Assembly: GCA_014138095.1 (NCBI GenBank)
Contig: JACGXE010000012.1
Location: 62,001-126,000, forward strand
DNA: 64,000 bases
Reading direction: 5' to 3'
Source of the DNA: Ochrobactrum sp. RH2CCR150
GTDB taxonomy: Bacteria > Pseudomonadota > Alphaproteobacteria > Rhizobiales > Rhizobiaceae
Positions 44,155 through 52,623 of this stretch are shown piece by piece (positions within the stretch are counted from its first letter, which is position 1; each line of letters opens with the position of its first letter). The notes below the pieces were generated by a model, which was given only the letters and a program-made list of their open reading frames with translations, searched no databases and had not been told where the DNA came from. The translations under genes were made by a program, and so were the position numbers.

Positions 44155-44901
44155 TTAAATCGAACGCCCGCCATCCACGTCGAGCGCAACCCCGGTAATC
44201 ATAGAGGCAGCAGGCGAGCAAAGGAAAGCCGCCGCTTCAGCCAGATCATCAGGTTTCAACAGGCGGCCCATCGGGATGGAATCGCGGAACTTCTTGCGAA
44301 TTTCTTCGGTGTCCTCACCCATGAATGTGGTGAGAAGCGGCGTTTCACCGGCAACCGGGTTCAGCGCCACAACGCGGATTTTCGACGGTGCGAGTTCAAT
44401 GGCGAGCGCCTTCGTCACCGAAACAACCCAGCCCTTGGTGGCATTGTACCAGGCAAGGTTCGGACGCGGACGACCAGCACCGGTCGAAGCGACATTTAGA
44501 ATGACGCCTTCCCCATTCTTTTTCATGTGCGGAATGAGCTTGCGCGTCATCAGATAGACGCCGCGCACATTGACGCCGAGAATGCGATCGAACTCTTCCG
44601 GCTCCACCAGTTCGGCATTTTGCGGTTTGTGACCGATGCCGGCATTGTTGATCAGAATATCGACCTTGCCAAATTTCGACAAAGCGGCTTCCACTGCCGC
44701 ATCGACATCAGCTTCCTTGGAAATATCGGCAGCCACGGCCAGCGCTGCATCGCCGATTTCGCCTGCGACGCGCTCAGCGCCTGCCTTGTCGCGGTCAACA
44801 ATGACGACCTTTGCGCCGCCGTCAGCAAAGCGCTTTGCCATGCCTTCGCCAAACCCCGAACCTGCTCCCGTGATGAGCGCGACCTTACCTTCAAGCGACA
44901 C
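44155..44901 (-). CDS. SDR family oxidoreductase (FabG-like)
   Basis: A 248-residue classical short-chain dehydrogenase: G-A-G-S-G-F-G cofactor loop near residue 12, D-I near 60, N-N-A-G-I near 87, catalytic Ser in V-A-S-T-G-A-G, Y-N-A-T-K (Tyr/Lys pair) near 153, and a C-terminal T-G-V-A-L-D-V-D-G-G. Glucose- or alcohol-type dehydrogenases share this layout. The GTG at 44901, eight bases after GGGAG, is the best start; an ATG at 44922 is the alternative. With the adjoining aldehyde dehydrogenase it could oxidise an alcohol to an acid via the aldehyde. Confidence 0.85.
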   Translation of the reverse strand: MSLEGKVALITGAGSGFGEGMAKRFADGGAKVVIVDRDKAGAERVAGEIGDAALAVAADISKEADVDAAVEAALSKFGKVDILINNAGIGHKPQNAELVEPEEFDRILGVNVRGVYLMTRKLIPHMKKNGEGVILNVASTGAGRPRPNLAWYNATKGWVVSVTKALAIELAPSKIRVVALNPVAGETPLLTTFMGEDTEEIRKKFRDSIPMGRLLKPDDLAEAAAFLCSPAASMITGVALDVDGGRSI

Positions 44902-44929
44902 TATGCTTCTCCCAAACGCCATTTTCAGC

Positions 44930-44973
44930 GCATTTTCGAACGGGAAACCGGTTCCCACTTTCCCTGAAAATGC
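44930..44973. repeat. Short palindromic repeat between SDR and aldehyde dehydrogenase genes
   Basis: GCATTTTC (44930-44937) and GAAAATGC (44966-44973) flank GGGAAACCGGTTCCC (44942-44956), itself palindromic. This matches the style of the GCATTTTC...ACCGGTTCCCAC...GAAAATGC units common in rhizobial genomes, and it lies inside the operon between two genes. Confidence 0.65.
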
Positions 44974-44977
44974 TAAT

Positions 44978-46450
44978 TCAACCGTGATACACGGAAATCG
45001 TCTTCAGCGAGGCAAACCCGTAAAGCGCCTCAAAACCCTTTTCGCGGCCATGGCCGGATTTCTTCACGCCGCCAAACGGCAGTTCGATGCCGCCGCCAGC
45101 GCCGTAATTATTGATGAAGACCTGACCGGCATGGACCGCATGCGCCAGGCGGAACTGACGTCCGCCATCATTGGTCCAGATGCCGCAGACGAGGCCGTAT
45201 GACGTCCCATTGGCAATCGCGATGGCTTCTTCTTCCGTGTCGAAAGGCAGGATAACCTGCACCGGGCCAAAGATTTCCTCCTGCGCCAGACGATGATCGG
45301 CAGGCACGTCGCGGATCAGCGTCGGCAACACATAGGCCCCGCCTTCCGGTGCATCCTCGGTCAGCACACCTTGCGCGGCAATGGCCAGCCCGCTTTCCTT
45401 CGCCAGATCGAGATAGCTTTCGACAATCGCCTTCTGGCGCTGCGACACGACCGGACCGACCGACGGATCGGCGCTGGCCGGGCCAACTTTCAGCGCGCGG
45501 TAGCGTTCGCTCATGCGTGCGACGACATCTTCATAAATGCTGCGCTCAACGAGAATGCGCGACGAAGCCGAGCACGTCTGACCGGCATTCTGAATGCCCG
45601 CATTGACCAGAAACGGCAAAGCGCGGTCGAGATCGGCATCGGCGAAAACGATCTGCGGCGATTTTCCGCCAAGTTCCAGCGTAACCGGCACCGTGTTTTT
45701 TGCCGCTGCGGCCTGTACCGCTTCACCCGTGCGCACCGACCCCGTGAACGAGATGTGGTTAACATCGGGATGTTCGGAAAGCGCGGCACCTGCTTCCGCG
45801 CCAAGCCCGGTCACGACATTGAGCGCGCCGACCGGCAGACCAGCCTTTTCAGCAATACGCGCAAATTCGAGAATGGTCAGGCAGGCTTCTTCGGCAGGCT
45901 TGACCACAGCTGCATTGCCCATGGCAAGCGCTGCGCCAAGGCTGCGACCCAGGATCTGCATCGGATAGTTCCACGGAATGATATGGCCCGTGACGCCATG
46001 CGGCTCATAGATCGACAGAACAGTAAAACCGTTCTGATAGGGCAGCGTGTCACCATGCACCTTGTCGGCGGATGCGCCGTAAAATTCGAGATAACGCGCC
46101 AGCGCCACCACATCGGCGCGAGCCTGAGTGACCGGCTTGCCAACATCCTTCGATTCCAGATCGGTCAGGAGATCGATGTTCTTCAACACTTCTTCCGAAA
46201 TGCGATGCAGCACACGGCCACGCTCGGTCGCGGTCAGCTTGCCCCAGTCGCCGGAAAGCGCCTTGCGGGCGGCCGCCACAGCCTGATCGATATCGGCCTT
46301 GGTGCCGCGCGCGATCAGCGCCAGATCGCTGCCATCGGAAGGGTTCTTGACGGTGATATGTTCGCCGCCAGCCGCATCGTGCCACTGACCCGCGATGAAA
46401 TTGCCATAACGGAGCAAGCCAGCTCCTCCCGTCTGGTTCTCATGCTTCAT
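44978..46450 (-). CDS. Aldehyde dehydrogenase family protein
   Basis: A 490-residue NAD-dependent aldehyde dehydrogenase: I-P-W-N-Y-P-M near residue 150, K-P-A-E-E, F-T-G-S-V-R-T-G-E, catalytic Glu in L-E-L-G-G-K-S-P, catalytic Cys in A-G-Q-T-C-S-A-S-S, and E-E-I-F-G-P-V-Q-V. Betaine/gamma-aminobutyraldehyde-like enzymes are the closest in pattern. Start ATG 46450, seven bases after GGGAG; the ATG at 46456 is too close to it. The start overlaps the regulator gene by 11 bases, so both come from one transcript. Confidence 0.88.
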   Translation of the reverse strand: MKHENQTGGAGLLRYGNFIAGQWHDAAGGEHITVKNPSDGSDLALIARGTKADIDQAVAAARKALSGDWGKLTATERGRVLHRISEEVLKNIDLLTDLESKDVGKPVTQARADVVALARYLEFYGASADKVHGDTLPYQNGFTVLSIYEPHGVTGHIIPWNYPMQILGRSLGAALAMGNAAVVKPAEEACLTILEFARIAEKAGLPVGALNVVTGLGAEAGAALSEHPDVNHISFTGSVRTGEAVQAAAAKNTVPVTLELGGKSPQIVFADADLDRALPFLVNAGIQNAGQTCSASSRILVERSIYEDVVARMSERYRALKVGPASADPSVGPVVSQRQKAIVESYLDLAKESGLAIAAQGVLTEDAPEGGAYVLPTLIRDVPADHRLAQEEIFGPVQVILPFDTEEEAIAIANGTSYGLVCGIWTNDGGRQFRLAHAVHAGQVFINNYGAGGGIELPFGGVKKSGHGREKGFEALYGFASLKTISVYHG

Positions 46451-47120
46451 CTTCATTCTCCCGAAGAGGCTGTTCCGCCTCCAATCTTGCAGTGGTAGCG
46501 CGGATATGCGCCCGCGCCAGCCGCTCAGCCTGCTCACCATCGCGCGCGGCAATGGCCTCAACGATAGCGCCATGTTCGCGGATGGCGTCGCGCGCACGGT
46601 CTACCGACAGCGAAAAGGACGGCGCGAAAACCTGCGATGTCATGCGCAACAGCGGCACAAAGGCGATCAGCGAGGCATTGCCTGCGGTGTTCATCACCGC
46701 CATGTGAAAATCGACATTGGACTGGGTATAGGCTTTGGGATCCCACGGATCGACCACTGCCGACTGGCCCGCAACATGGGTACGCAATCTGGCGATATCC
46801 GCATCACTCGCCCGCTCGGCGGCAAAGCGCGCAGCGACACCGTCGAGCACTTCACGCACGGCATAGGCGTCGATCAGGCGGGTGAGATCGGCGGAGGCGA
46901 CACGCACCCCCCTGCCCGGCAGATGGATGACCAGCCCGTCACGTTCCAGAACACGCAAGGCTTCCCGCAAAGGCGTGCGGCTGATGCCGAATTCGGTGGC
47001 GATATGCTCCTGCCGGAGGATCGCGCCCGGCGCATAAACGCCCGCATAGATTCGCTCCCGAAGCGCCTCTGCCACTTCGTCCAGCAACCGGGTCTGACTA
47101 CGCCATTCATAAGCCGACAA
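46440..47120 (-). CDS. GntR family regulator (FadR/FCD subfamily)
   Basis: A 226-residue regulator: winged helix-turn-helix in residues 10-75 (R-E-R-I-Y-A-G-V-Y-A-P-G; F-G-I-S-R-T-P-L-R-E-A-L-R-V-L), then an FCD effector domain with the metal-binding histidine pattern (F-H-M-A-V near 137, E-H-G-A-I-V-E-A near 185, A-H-I-R near 210). It is the first gene of the minus-strand operon and probably represses it until an organic acid-type ligand binds. A perfect candidate operator, TATCC-T-GGATA, lies 31 bases upstream. Confidence 0.9.
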   Translation of the reverse strand: MSAYEWRSQTRLLDEVAEALRERIYAGVYAPGAILRQEHIATEFGISRTPLREALRVLERDGLVIHLPGRGVRVASADLTRLIDAYAVREVLDGVAARFAAERASDADIARLRTHVAGQSAVVDPWDPKAYTQSNVDFHMAVMNTAGNASLIAFVPLLRMTSQVFAPSFSLSVDRARDAIREHGAIVEAIAARDGEQAERLARAHIRATTARLEAEQPLRENEDEA

Positions 47121-47148
47121 TCGAAAAGCCTCCCAACTTTTCTCAAAC

Positions 47149-47165
47149 TATATCCTGGATACAAA
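47149..47165 (-). promoter_or_regulatory. Candidate GntR operator
   Basis: TATCCTGGATA (47151-47161) is a perfect 5-bp inverted repeat around one base, within a longer near-palindrome (minus strand TTGTATCCAGGATATAG). This form is common for FadR/FCD regulators. It lies just upstream of the regulator's own gene, so autoregulation of the whole operon is implied. Confidence 0.55.
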
Positions 47166-47304
47166 ATCGGTCAATCCAATTTTCGGCGGCTTTTCTGAAA
47201 AGATGAAAGTCTGTTGACGACCTATCATTCTGGGAAAAGCAGACAGAGAGTAAGGATCATTCCGGAGGATGAATCGTTTCCGATCCCGCTTCGAATGATG
47301 ATCA

Positions 47305-48165
47305 TCAGTTTTCGACGGTTTCGGCCAGTATCCCCGCCAGTTGCCTGATCTGTTCGGGGCCGTGATCCATGTGCCGGATCACGATTTCCATCGGCTCGAC
47401 CGCAGGCAGGCCCGCAAGCTCCGGCACGGCGCGATGGGCAGGCAAAATAACGCGCATCGGCAACAGGCTGACGCCAAGTCCCTCCGCCACAGCGCTTTGA
47501 ATGCTCACGAGACTGGAACTGGTGAACACCACATGCCACGGCCTGCCGATCCGGTCGAGCGCCTCCATCATGTCGCTGCGATAAAGCCCGTTCGGCGGAA
47601 AGGCGACCAGCGGCAGCGGTTCAAGTCGCGACATCGAAGACACCGGAAAATCCGCACTCTCAAGCCATGTCAAAGGCTCCGGCCAGCGCATTTTGCCAAC
47701 CGTCTCGCCACGCTTTTGCTTGACCATCACGAGATCGAAATCACCCGTCTCAAAACCTTTCTGCAAGTCGCGGCTCAGACCACTCGTCACTTCCAGTTTG
47801 ATATTCGGATGTTCCCGCATGAAAGCGGCCAAGGCAGGTGTGACCAGCCGCGACGCGAAATCTTCCGGCAGCCCCAGACGAAACACCGTCGCAAGCGCAC
47901 TACCGGTCATGGCGGCTGCGGCTTCATCATGCAGATGCAGCATGCGCCGCGCATAGCCAAGCAGCTTTTCCCCGGCATCGGTGGGCCGCACATCGCGCCG
48001 CGCCCGCTCCAGCAAGGCCTGTCCCGCGGCCTCTTCCAGCCGCAATATTTTCTGGCTGATGGTCGATTGCGTCGAATGCAATTGCTGCGCTGCAACCGTG
48101 AAGCTCCGGCTGTCGACAACGGTGACGAAGGCCCGCATCAAATCGAGATTGAACATAGTATTCAT
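47305..48165 (-). CDS. LysR family transcriptional regulator
   Basis: A 286-residue LysR protein with the N-terminal helix-turn-helix (L-D-L-M-R-A-F-V-T-V-V-D-S-R-S-F; Q-S-T-I-S-Q-K-I-L-R-L-E) and a C-terminal effector-binding domain. Met1 or Met4 could be the start. It is divergent from the ankyrin/deaminase/MFS genes with 85 bases between, the usual LysR arrangement for controlling the neighbour operon. Ligand unknown. Confidence 0.9.
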   Translation of the reverse strand: MNTMFNLDLMRAFVTVVDSRSFTVAAQQLHSTQSTISQKILRLEEAAGQALLERARRDVRPTDAGEKLLGYARRMLHLHDEAAAAMTGSALATVFRLGLPEDFASRLVTPALAAFMREHPNIKLEVTSGLSRDLQKGFETGDFDLVMVKQKRGETVGKMRWPEPLTWLESADFPVSSMSRLEPLPLVAFPPNGLYRSDMMEALDRIGRPWHVVFTSSSLVSIQSAVAEGLGVSLLPMRVILPAHRAVPELAGLPAVEPMEIVIRHMDHGPEQIRQLAGILAETVEN

Positions 48166-48171
48166 AAATCC

Positions 48172-48184
48172 ACTGAATATCAGT
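48172..48184. promoter_or_regulatory. Candidate LysR binding site
   Basis: ACTGAATATCAGT is a 13-base palindrome (arms ACTGA/TCAGT) in the 85-base divergent region, positioned 7 bases before the LysR start codon and 67 before the ankyrin gene. Pattern-based only. Confidence 0.45.
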
Positions 48185-48250
48185 TCAACATTTAATTTTC
48201 AAATATAACTGCCAGGCTGTATGAAAACGATCAACCAAGGAGGGCCGCAA

Positions 48251-48940
48251 ATGCGCCGAACACTATTCAGCTTAAGTGCCTTGGCATTGATTGCAGGAGC
48301 GATTGTCATGAGCGAACCCACCTTGCCCGGCCATCAGGCCATCGCACAAACCGAAACCGGCCTTATCGAAGCAGCCAGCAGCGGCAACCTCGCCGCCGTG
48401 AATGCCGCCATCAAGGCCGGAGCCGATCTTGAAGCGCGTGGCAAAAATGGCGAAACGGCCCTGCTCGCCGCGACCCACGCCAATCAGATCGACGTCGCTC
48501 GCGCTTTGATCGAGGCGGGCGCGAATGTGAATGCCAAGGACGCGATCAATGACAGCCCCTATCTTTATGCAGGTGCGCGCGGCCATCTCGAAATCCTGAA
48601 ACTGACGCTGGCGCACGGTGCCGACCTGAAAAGCACCAACCGTTACGGCGGAACGGCGCTGATCCCGGCTTCCGAGCGCGGCCATGTCGAGACGGTGCGC
48701 ACGCTGATCGCGGCAGGCGTGAATGTCGATCACGTCAACAAGCTTCACTGGACCGCCTTGCTGGAAGCCGTCATTCTGGGCGATGGCGGCGAACGCCATG
48801 TCGAAATCGTCAGGCAGTTGATCGATGCCGGTGCCGATGTAAACCTTGCCGACAAGGACGGCGTGACGTCATTGCAGCATGCGCGCCAGCGCGGCTTTGC
48901 GCCAATGGTCGCCCTTCTTGAAAAGGCAGGCGCGAAATGA
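48251..48940 (+). CDS. Exported ankyrin repeat protein
   Basis: A 229-residue protein: signal peptide M-R-R-T-L-F-S-L-S-A-L-A-L-I ... A-I-A-Q (cleaved near residue 33), then about five ankyrin repeats with the T-A-L-L-A-A/ A-R-A-L-I-E-A-G-A-N-V-N-A-K-D consensus. Ankyrin repeats bind proteins; in the periplasm such proteins often protect or stabilise partner enzymes. ATG 48251 follows AAGGAGG by normal spacing. Its stop overlaps the deaminase start by four bases. Confidence 0.88.
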   Translation: MRRTLFSLSALALIAGAIVMSEPTLPGHQAIAQTETGLIEAASSGNLAAVNAAIKAGADLEARGKNGETALLAATHANQIDVARALIEAGANVNAKDAINDSPYLYAGARGHLEILKLTLAHGADLKSTNRYGGTALIPASERGHVETVRTLIAAGVNVDHVNKLHWTALLEAVILGDGGERHVEIVRQLIDAGADVNLADKDGVTSLQHARQRGFAPMVALLEKAGAK

Positions 48941-49404
48941 GCACCGACCGCGCCTTTCTCGATCAGGCCATAGCGCTTGCCTTCAACAATATCGAACAGG
49001 GCGGGCGTCCGTTCGGCGCTGTGGTGGTCAAGGACGGAGACGTCATTGCCACCGGCGTCAACCGCATGCAGGCCGAATGCGACCCGACCGCCCATGCCGA
49101 ATTGCTGGCGCTGCGCGCGGCAGGCAAGGCCCTGCAATCGCCGCGTCTTGACGGTTGCGCCGTCTATGCCAGCGGCCAGCCCTGCCCCATGTGCTTCGCG
49201 GCCATGCGCATGGCGGGCGTCGACAAGATCCTGTTTGCCAATTCCAACGAGCAGGCCGAACCCTATGGCCTTTCCACCGCCAAAATCGCCGCCGAACTGG
49301 CCAAGCCCGTCAGCGCGCAGACCGGTATCCGCTTTGAACATTGCCCATCGGAAGAAGGCGAGCGCCTCCTTCGCTCATGGCAGGATCGCAGCGGCACACA
49401 ATAA
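48937..49404 (+). CDS. Cytidine/deoxycytidylate-type deaminase (GuaD-like)
   Basis: A 155-residue zinc deaminase with T-A-H-A-E-L-L-A at residues 51-58 (His53 ligand, catalytic Glu55) and Q-P-C-P-M-C-F-A-A near 81-89 (Cys83 and Cys86 ligands). Length and pattern resemble the guanine deaminase/TadA-like branch. Substrate (guanine, a pterin or other amino-purine) cannot be told. Cytosolic. Tightly coupled to the ankyrin gene upstream and nine bases from the MFS gene downstream, so the three genes probably act in uptake and deamination of one compound. Confidence 0.85.
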   Translation: MSTDRAFLDQAIALAFNNIEQGGRPFGAVVVKDGDVIATGVNRMQAECDPTAHAELLALRAAGKALQSPRLDGCAVYASGQPCPMCFAAMRMAGVDKILFANSNEQAEPYGLSTAKIAAELAKPVSAQTGIRFEHCPSEEGERLLRSWQDRSGTQ

Positions 49405-49413
49405 AGTCTCATC

Positions 49414-50652
49414 ATGCAGAACAACCATGCCAGCACCGGCGGCAACCAGACCGCACCCATTGCTCTTGTCGCGCTCGTCGCTCTGATCGGCCTCAATTTG
49501 CGGCCTTTCCTGACGGGACCGGGGCCGGTTCTGTCAGATATTGCCGCCGATACCGGCATGGGTTTCGGTGCGCTTTCGCTGCTGACCTTTCTGCCCATGC
49601 TGCTGATGGGGCTTGGTGCTTTCGTCGCCCCGCGCATCCAGTCGCTTTTCGGCACACGCCGCAGCATGTTTGCAGCACTTGCAATCCTTGCAGCCGGATC
49701 GGCGCTGCGCGGTATCGTGCCGGACGGCCTGTCGCTGATTATCACGGCTGTTCTCTGCGGCGCTGGCGTTGCCATGATACAGGCGCTGATGCCCGGCCTC
49801 ATCAAGGCCAGATTTCCGTCGTCCATCGCCACGATCACTGGACTTTATTCCGCAACGATCATGGGCGGCGGCGCGCTCGGCGCGCGACTGGCGCCATGGT
49901 TTGCCGGTGCGGCCCATAACTGGCGCTATGCGCTCTCTTTGCTGGCCATTCCCGCCGTACTCGCGCTGGTCGCAGCCGTAGCGATCCTGAAAGACCGCCC
50001 AAGCAAAGCGAAAGCATCAAGCCGAAAGTCGGGCATCACAGCCACACTGCTGCGGCGTCCGCGCACATGGGCGCTGATGGCCGCATTCGGCCTTGTGAAT
50101 GCTGGTTATTCCTCCATGGTCGCATGGCTTGCGCCTTATTATCAAACCCTGGGGCTTGAGGCCTCGGCGACGGGCAGCCTTGTCGCCACCATGGCGATTG
50201 CGCAGGCGTTGAGCGCCTTTGCGCTGCCCATGCTCGCAAGACGCAGCGTCGACCGTCGCCCATGGCTGTTTTTCAGCCTGTTGATGCAGGCCGTCGGCTT
50301 CGCCGCGCTTGCCTTCGCGCCCGATATCTCGCCCGTTCTGTGGTCGGCGATCTGCGGCGCTGGTCTCGGCGGCAGTTTCGCGCTTGCGATGATCACCTCG
50401 CTGGACCATTTGCCGAAACCGGATGAAGCAGGTGCTCTGGCCGCCATGATGCAGGGCGGCGGTTTTCTGATTGCAGCACTTGGGCCTGTCGCAACTGCAC
50501 TGCTCCACAACATCACCGGCGGCTTTGCTGCGGGCTGGATCATGCATCTTGTACTGGTCGCGGCGATCTGCCCGCTCTATCTCAGTTTCAACCCCCGCCA
50601 CTATGCGCGGGTGATGAACCTGCCTGTTTCGCCCGCAAACGGCACACAATAG
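49414..50652 (+). CDS. MFS transporter, CynX/NimT family
   Basis: A 412-residue, 12-helix transporter with the CynX/NimT opening A-L-I-G-L-N-L-R-P-F-L-T-G-P-G-P-V-L at about residues 24-42 (cyanate transporter family pattern). The family moves small anions such as cyanate or nitroimidazole-like compounds, with most members unassigned. As the last gene of the ankyrin-deaminase unit it may import the deaminase substrate or export its product. A weak hairpin (CCCGAT/ATCGGG, 50658-50675) follows. Confidence 0.85.
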   Translation: MQNNHASTGGNQTAPIALVALVALIGLNLRPFLTGPGPVLSDIAADTGMGFGALSLLTFLPMLLMGLGAFVAPRIQSLFGTRRSMFAALAILAAGSALRGIVPDGLSLIITAVLCGAGVAMIQALMPGLIKARFPSSIATITGLYSATIMGGGALGARLAPWFAGAAHNWRYALSLLAIPAVLALVAAVAILKDRPSKAKASSRKSGITATLLRRPRTWALMAAFGLVNAGYSSMVAWLAPYYQTLGLEASATGSLVATMAIAQALSAFALPMLARRSVDRRPWLFFSLLMQAVGFAALAFAPDISPVLWSAICGAGLGGSFALAMITSLDHLPKPDEAGALAAMMQGGGFLIAALGPVATALLHNITGGFAAGWIMHLVLVAAICPLYLSFNPRHYARVMNLPVSPANGTQ

Positions 50653-50771
50653 CGTTACCCGATCAATTTATCGGGCAAAAACGGTGTTCGGCGGGCAATT
50701 TTGAGTTAGATAGCTTGCTCACCTTCCCAATCGGGTTAAGGTTGCTGCCATCCCTTAGACTGGTCAATGAC

Positions 50772-52166
50772 ATGAAGCACGAAACCGTCATCAAGCAAGG
50801 CACGTCCGTCGCACCGGACGGATTGCCCAAGCCGAGAATCTATTGGGCATGGGCTACCTTGATGGTCGGCTTGACGCTTGCCGTCATCGACGGCACCATT
50901 GCCAATGTCGCCTTGCCGACAATCGCCGCCGATTTTTCCGCCGGTCCCGCCGCCTCGATCTGGATCGTCAACGGCTACCAGCTCGCCATCGTCATCAGCC
51001 TGTTGCCGCTGGCAGCGCTTGGCGAAATCTATGGCTATCGCCGCATCTATCTGGCGGGCGTTGCACTGTTTACGGTCGCATCGGTGGCTTGCGTCTTCGC
51101 GCGCTCGCTCGAAACGCTGACCCTTGCGCGTATCGTGCAGGGATTGGGCGCAGCAGGGCTTATGAGCGTCAACACTGCGCTGTTACGCTATACAGTTCCG
51201 CAAGCGAAATTCGGCACGGCTATCGGCCTCAATGCTCTCTTTGTCGCGGTTTCCTCGACCATTGGACCAACGCTTGCGGGCGTCATCCTGTCCTCGCTGA
51301 CCTGGCCCTGGCTCTTCGTCATCAATATTCCGCTCGGCATTGCAGCGGTTGCGATGGGCATCCGGACCCTGCCGGAAAACGAGCGCTCAGCGCGCAAGTT
51401 CGATGTCGTCAGCGCCGTCCTCAGCGCTTTGACCATCGGCCTTCTGATCACGACCATCGACAGCGCGGGTAACGAAATCAGCAAAACCGTCGTCGTGCTT
51501 CAGGCTGTGGCCTGTCTCGTGGCAGGCATCCTTTTGACACGCCGTTCGCTGCGCACCTCAGATCCGCTCTTGCCACTCGATCTGCTGCGCATTCCGGTGT
51601 TCACACTCTCGATCTGCACATCGATCATGTCGTTTCTGGCGCAGATGATGGCCTTCATCTCGCTGCCATTCCTGTTTCAGACCGTGTTTGGTTTCAAGCC
51701 GATCGAGGTCGGCTTTCTCATGATGCCATGGCCGATTGCGCTGGCATTGGTTGCGCCTTTGTCCGGCAAGCTTTCGGATAAACATTCCCCGGCGATTCTG
51801 GGCCTGCTCGGCCTCATCACCTTTGCCGCCGGGCTGGCACTGGTCGGCATGTTGCCCGCCCATCCAACGATTGGCGATATTTGCTGGCGCATGGCCATTT
51901 GCGGCATCGGCTTCGGCCTGTTTCAGGCGCCGAATAACCGCATGATGATCACCTCGACACCGCGTGCCCGTTCTGGCGCTGCAAGCGGTATGCTCGGCAC
52001 CGCCCGCCTGCTCGGCCAGTCGCTGGGTGCAGCCTTCGTGGCTTTCCTGCTGTCGCAATGGGGTGTGGAAGGCACGCCCTATATTCTGTTCATCGCTTCG
52101 GGCTTTGCGCTGTTTGCATCGGTAATCAGCTTTTCACGCCTCAGCGCCGGTCGTGTGGGGGCATGA
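50772..52166 (+). CDS. DHA2-family MFS drug exporter (SmvA-like)
   Basis: A 464-residue, probably 14-helix multidrug transporter. The motif L-A-V-I-D-G-T-I-A-N-V-A-L-P-T-I in helix 1 (about residues 36-51) is motif D1 of the DHA2 family, and A-L-G-E-I-Y-G-Y-R-R motif A. It resembles SmvA/QacA-type exporters of quaternary ammonium and dye compounds. ATG 50772; in-frame ATGs and GTGs upstream read into non-family sequence. It lies alone 119 bases after the CynX-type gene and before tRNA-Gly. Confidence 0.88.
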   Translation: MKHETVIKQGTSVAPDGLPKPRIYWAWATLMVGLTLAVIDGTIANVALPTIAADFSAGPAASIWIVNGYQLAIVISLLPLAALGEIYGYRRIYLAGVALFTVASVACVFARSLETLTLARIVQGLGAAGLMSVNTALLRYTVPQAKFGTAIGLNALFVAVSSTIGPTLAGVILSSLTWPWLFVINIPLGIAAVAMGIRTLPENERSARKFDVVSAVLSALTIGLLITTIDSAGNEISKTVVVLQAVACLVAGILLTRRSLRTSDPLLPLDLLRIPVFTLSICTSIMSFLAQMMAFISLPFLFQTVFGFKPIEVGFLMMPWPIALALVAPLSGKLSDKHSPAILGLLGLITFAAGLALVGMLPAHPTIGDICWRMAICGIGFGLFQAPNNRMMITSTPRARSGAASGMLGTARLLGQSLGAAFVAFLLSQWGVEGTPYILFIASGFALFASVISFSRLSAGRVGA

Positions 52167-52308
52167 TTTCATTCATCCACAGCGATGAAAAATTTTCCAT
52201 CGAAAGGCTCGTTTTGCCTGTTGCAATCTGCAATGCGTTGGTTCATATACCGCCTGCCTGACGGAAACGACTTCCTTCGGAAACGTTTTCAGGTCGAAAC
52301 TGGCGCGA

Positions 52309-52383
52309 GCGGGTGTAGCTCAGGGGTAGAGCACAACCTTGCCAAGGTTGGGGTCGAGGGTTCGAATCCCTTCGCCCGCTCCA
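52309..52383 (+). tRNA. tRNA-Gly (anticodon GCC)
   Basis: Acceptor GCGGGTG (52309-52315) pairs with CGCCCGC (52373-52379), then T and encoded CCA (52381-52383). Anticodon arm CAACC-TTGCCAA-GGTTG, anticodon GCC; normal D and T arms. Confidence 0.95.
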
Positions 52384-52402
52384 GTTTCCAGCAGGCTCTA
52401 TC

Positions 52403-52435
52403 AAAATCCTGGCTTCGTCCGGGATTTTTGCTTTT
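52403..52435 (+). terminator. Terminator after tRNA-Gly
   Basis: AAATCCTGG (52404-52412) pairs with CCGGGATTT (52419-52427) with one G-T wobble, followed by TTTTGCTTTTT. Confidence 0.75.
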
Positions 52436-52550
52436 TATCTCCCTGCTTGTCCTTGAGATACATTCCGAACCGGAAGCAAACTTATAGAAAATCGATGTGA
52501 GGTCCAAACAGGGCTTGGCAGCGGCGCGGTGAACCATTAACACGTTGCAG

Positions 52551-52595
52551 GTCCCGAACCGGGCAACCCTTTTGCCGCAAGGTTTTCTCCGGGAC
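52551..52595 (+). promoter_or_regulatory. Long bulged hairpin in the leader of the ABC operon
   Basis: Nested pairing: GTCCCG (52551-52556) with CGGGAC (52590-52595), AACC (52557-52560) with GGTT (52581-52584), GGCAA (52562-52566) with TTGCC (52572-52576), loop CCCTT, with asymmetric internal bulges. It ends 29 bases before the first ABC gene. No known riboswitch class was recognised. Confidence 0.45.
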
Positions 52596-52623
52596 AGATC
52601 GACGCCCCAACACTGAGCCACGA

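Noticed and set aside
47256..47299. ATCATTC / GAATGAT inverted repeat after the LysR gene
   Set aside because: Only seven base pairs with a 30-base loop and no T-run; not convincing as a terminator.
52509..52560. SAM-II riboswitch in front of the methyltransferase-linked ABC operon
   Set aside because: Only a loose match to the 5' half; the conserved 3' pseudoknot segment is absent.
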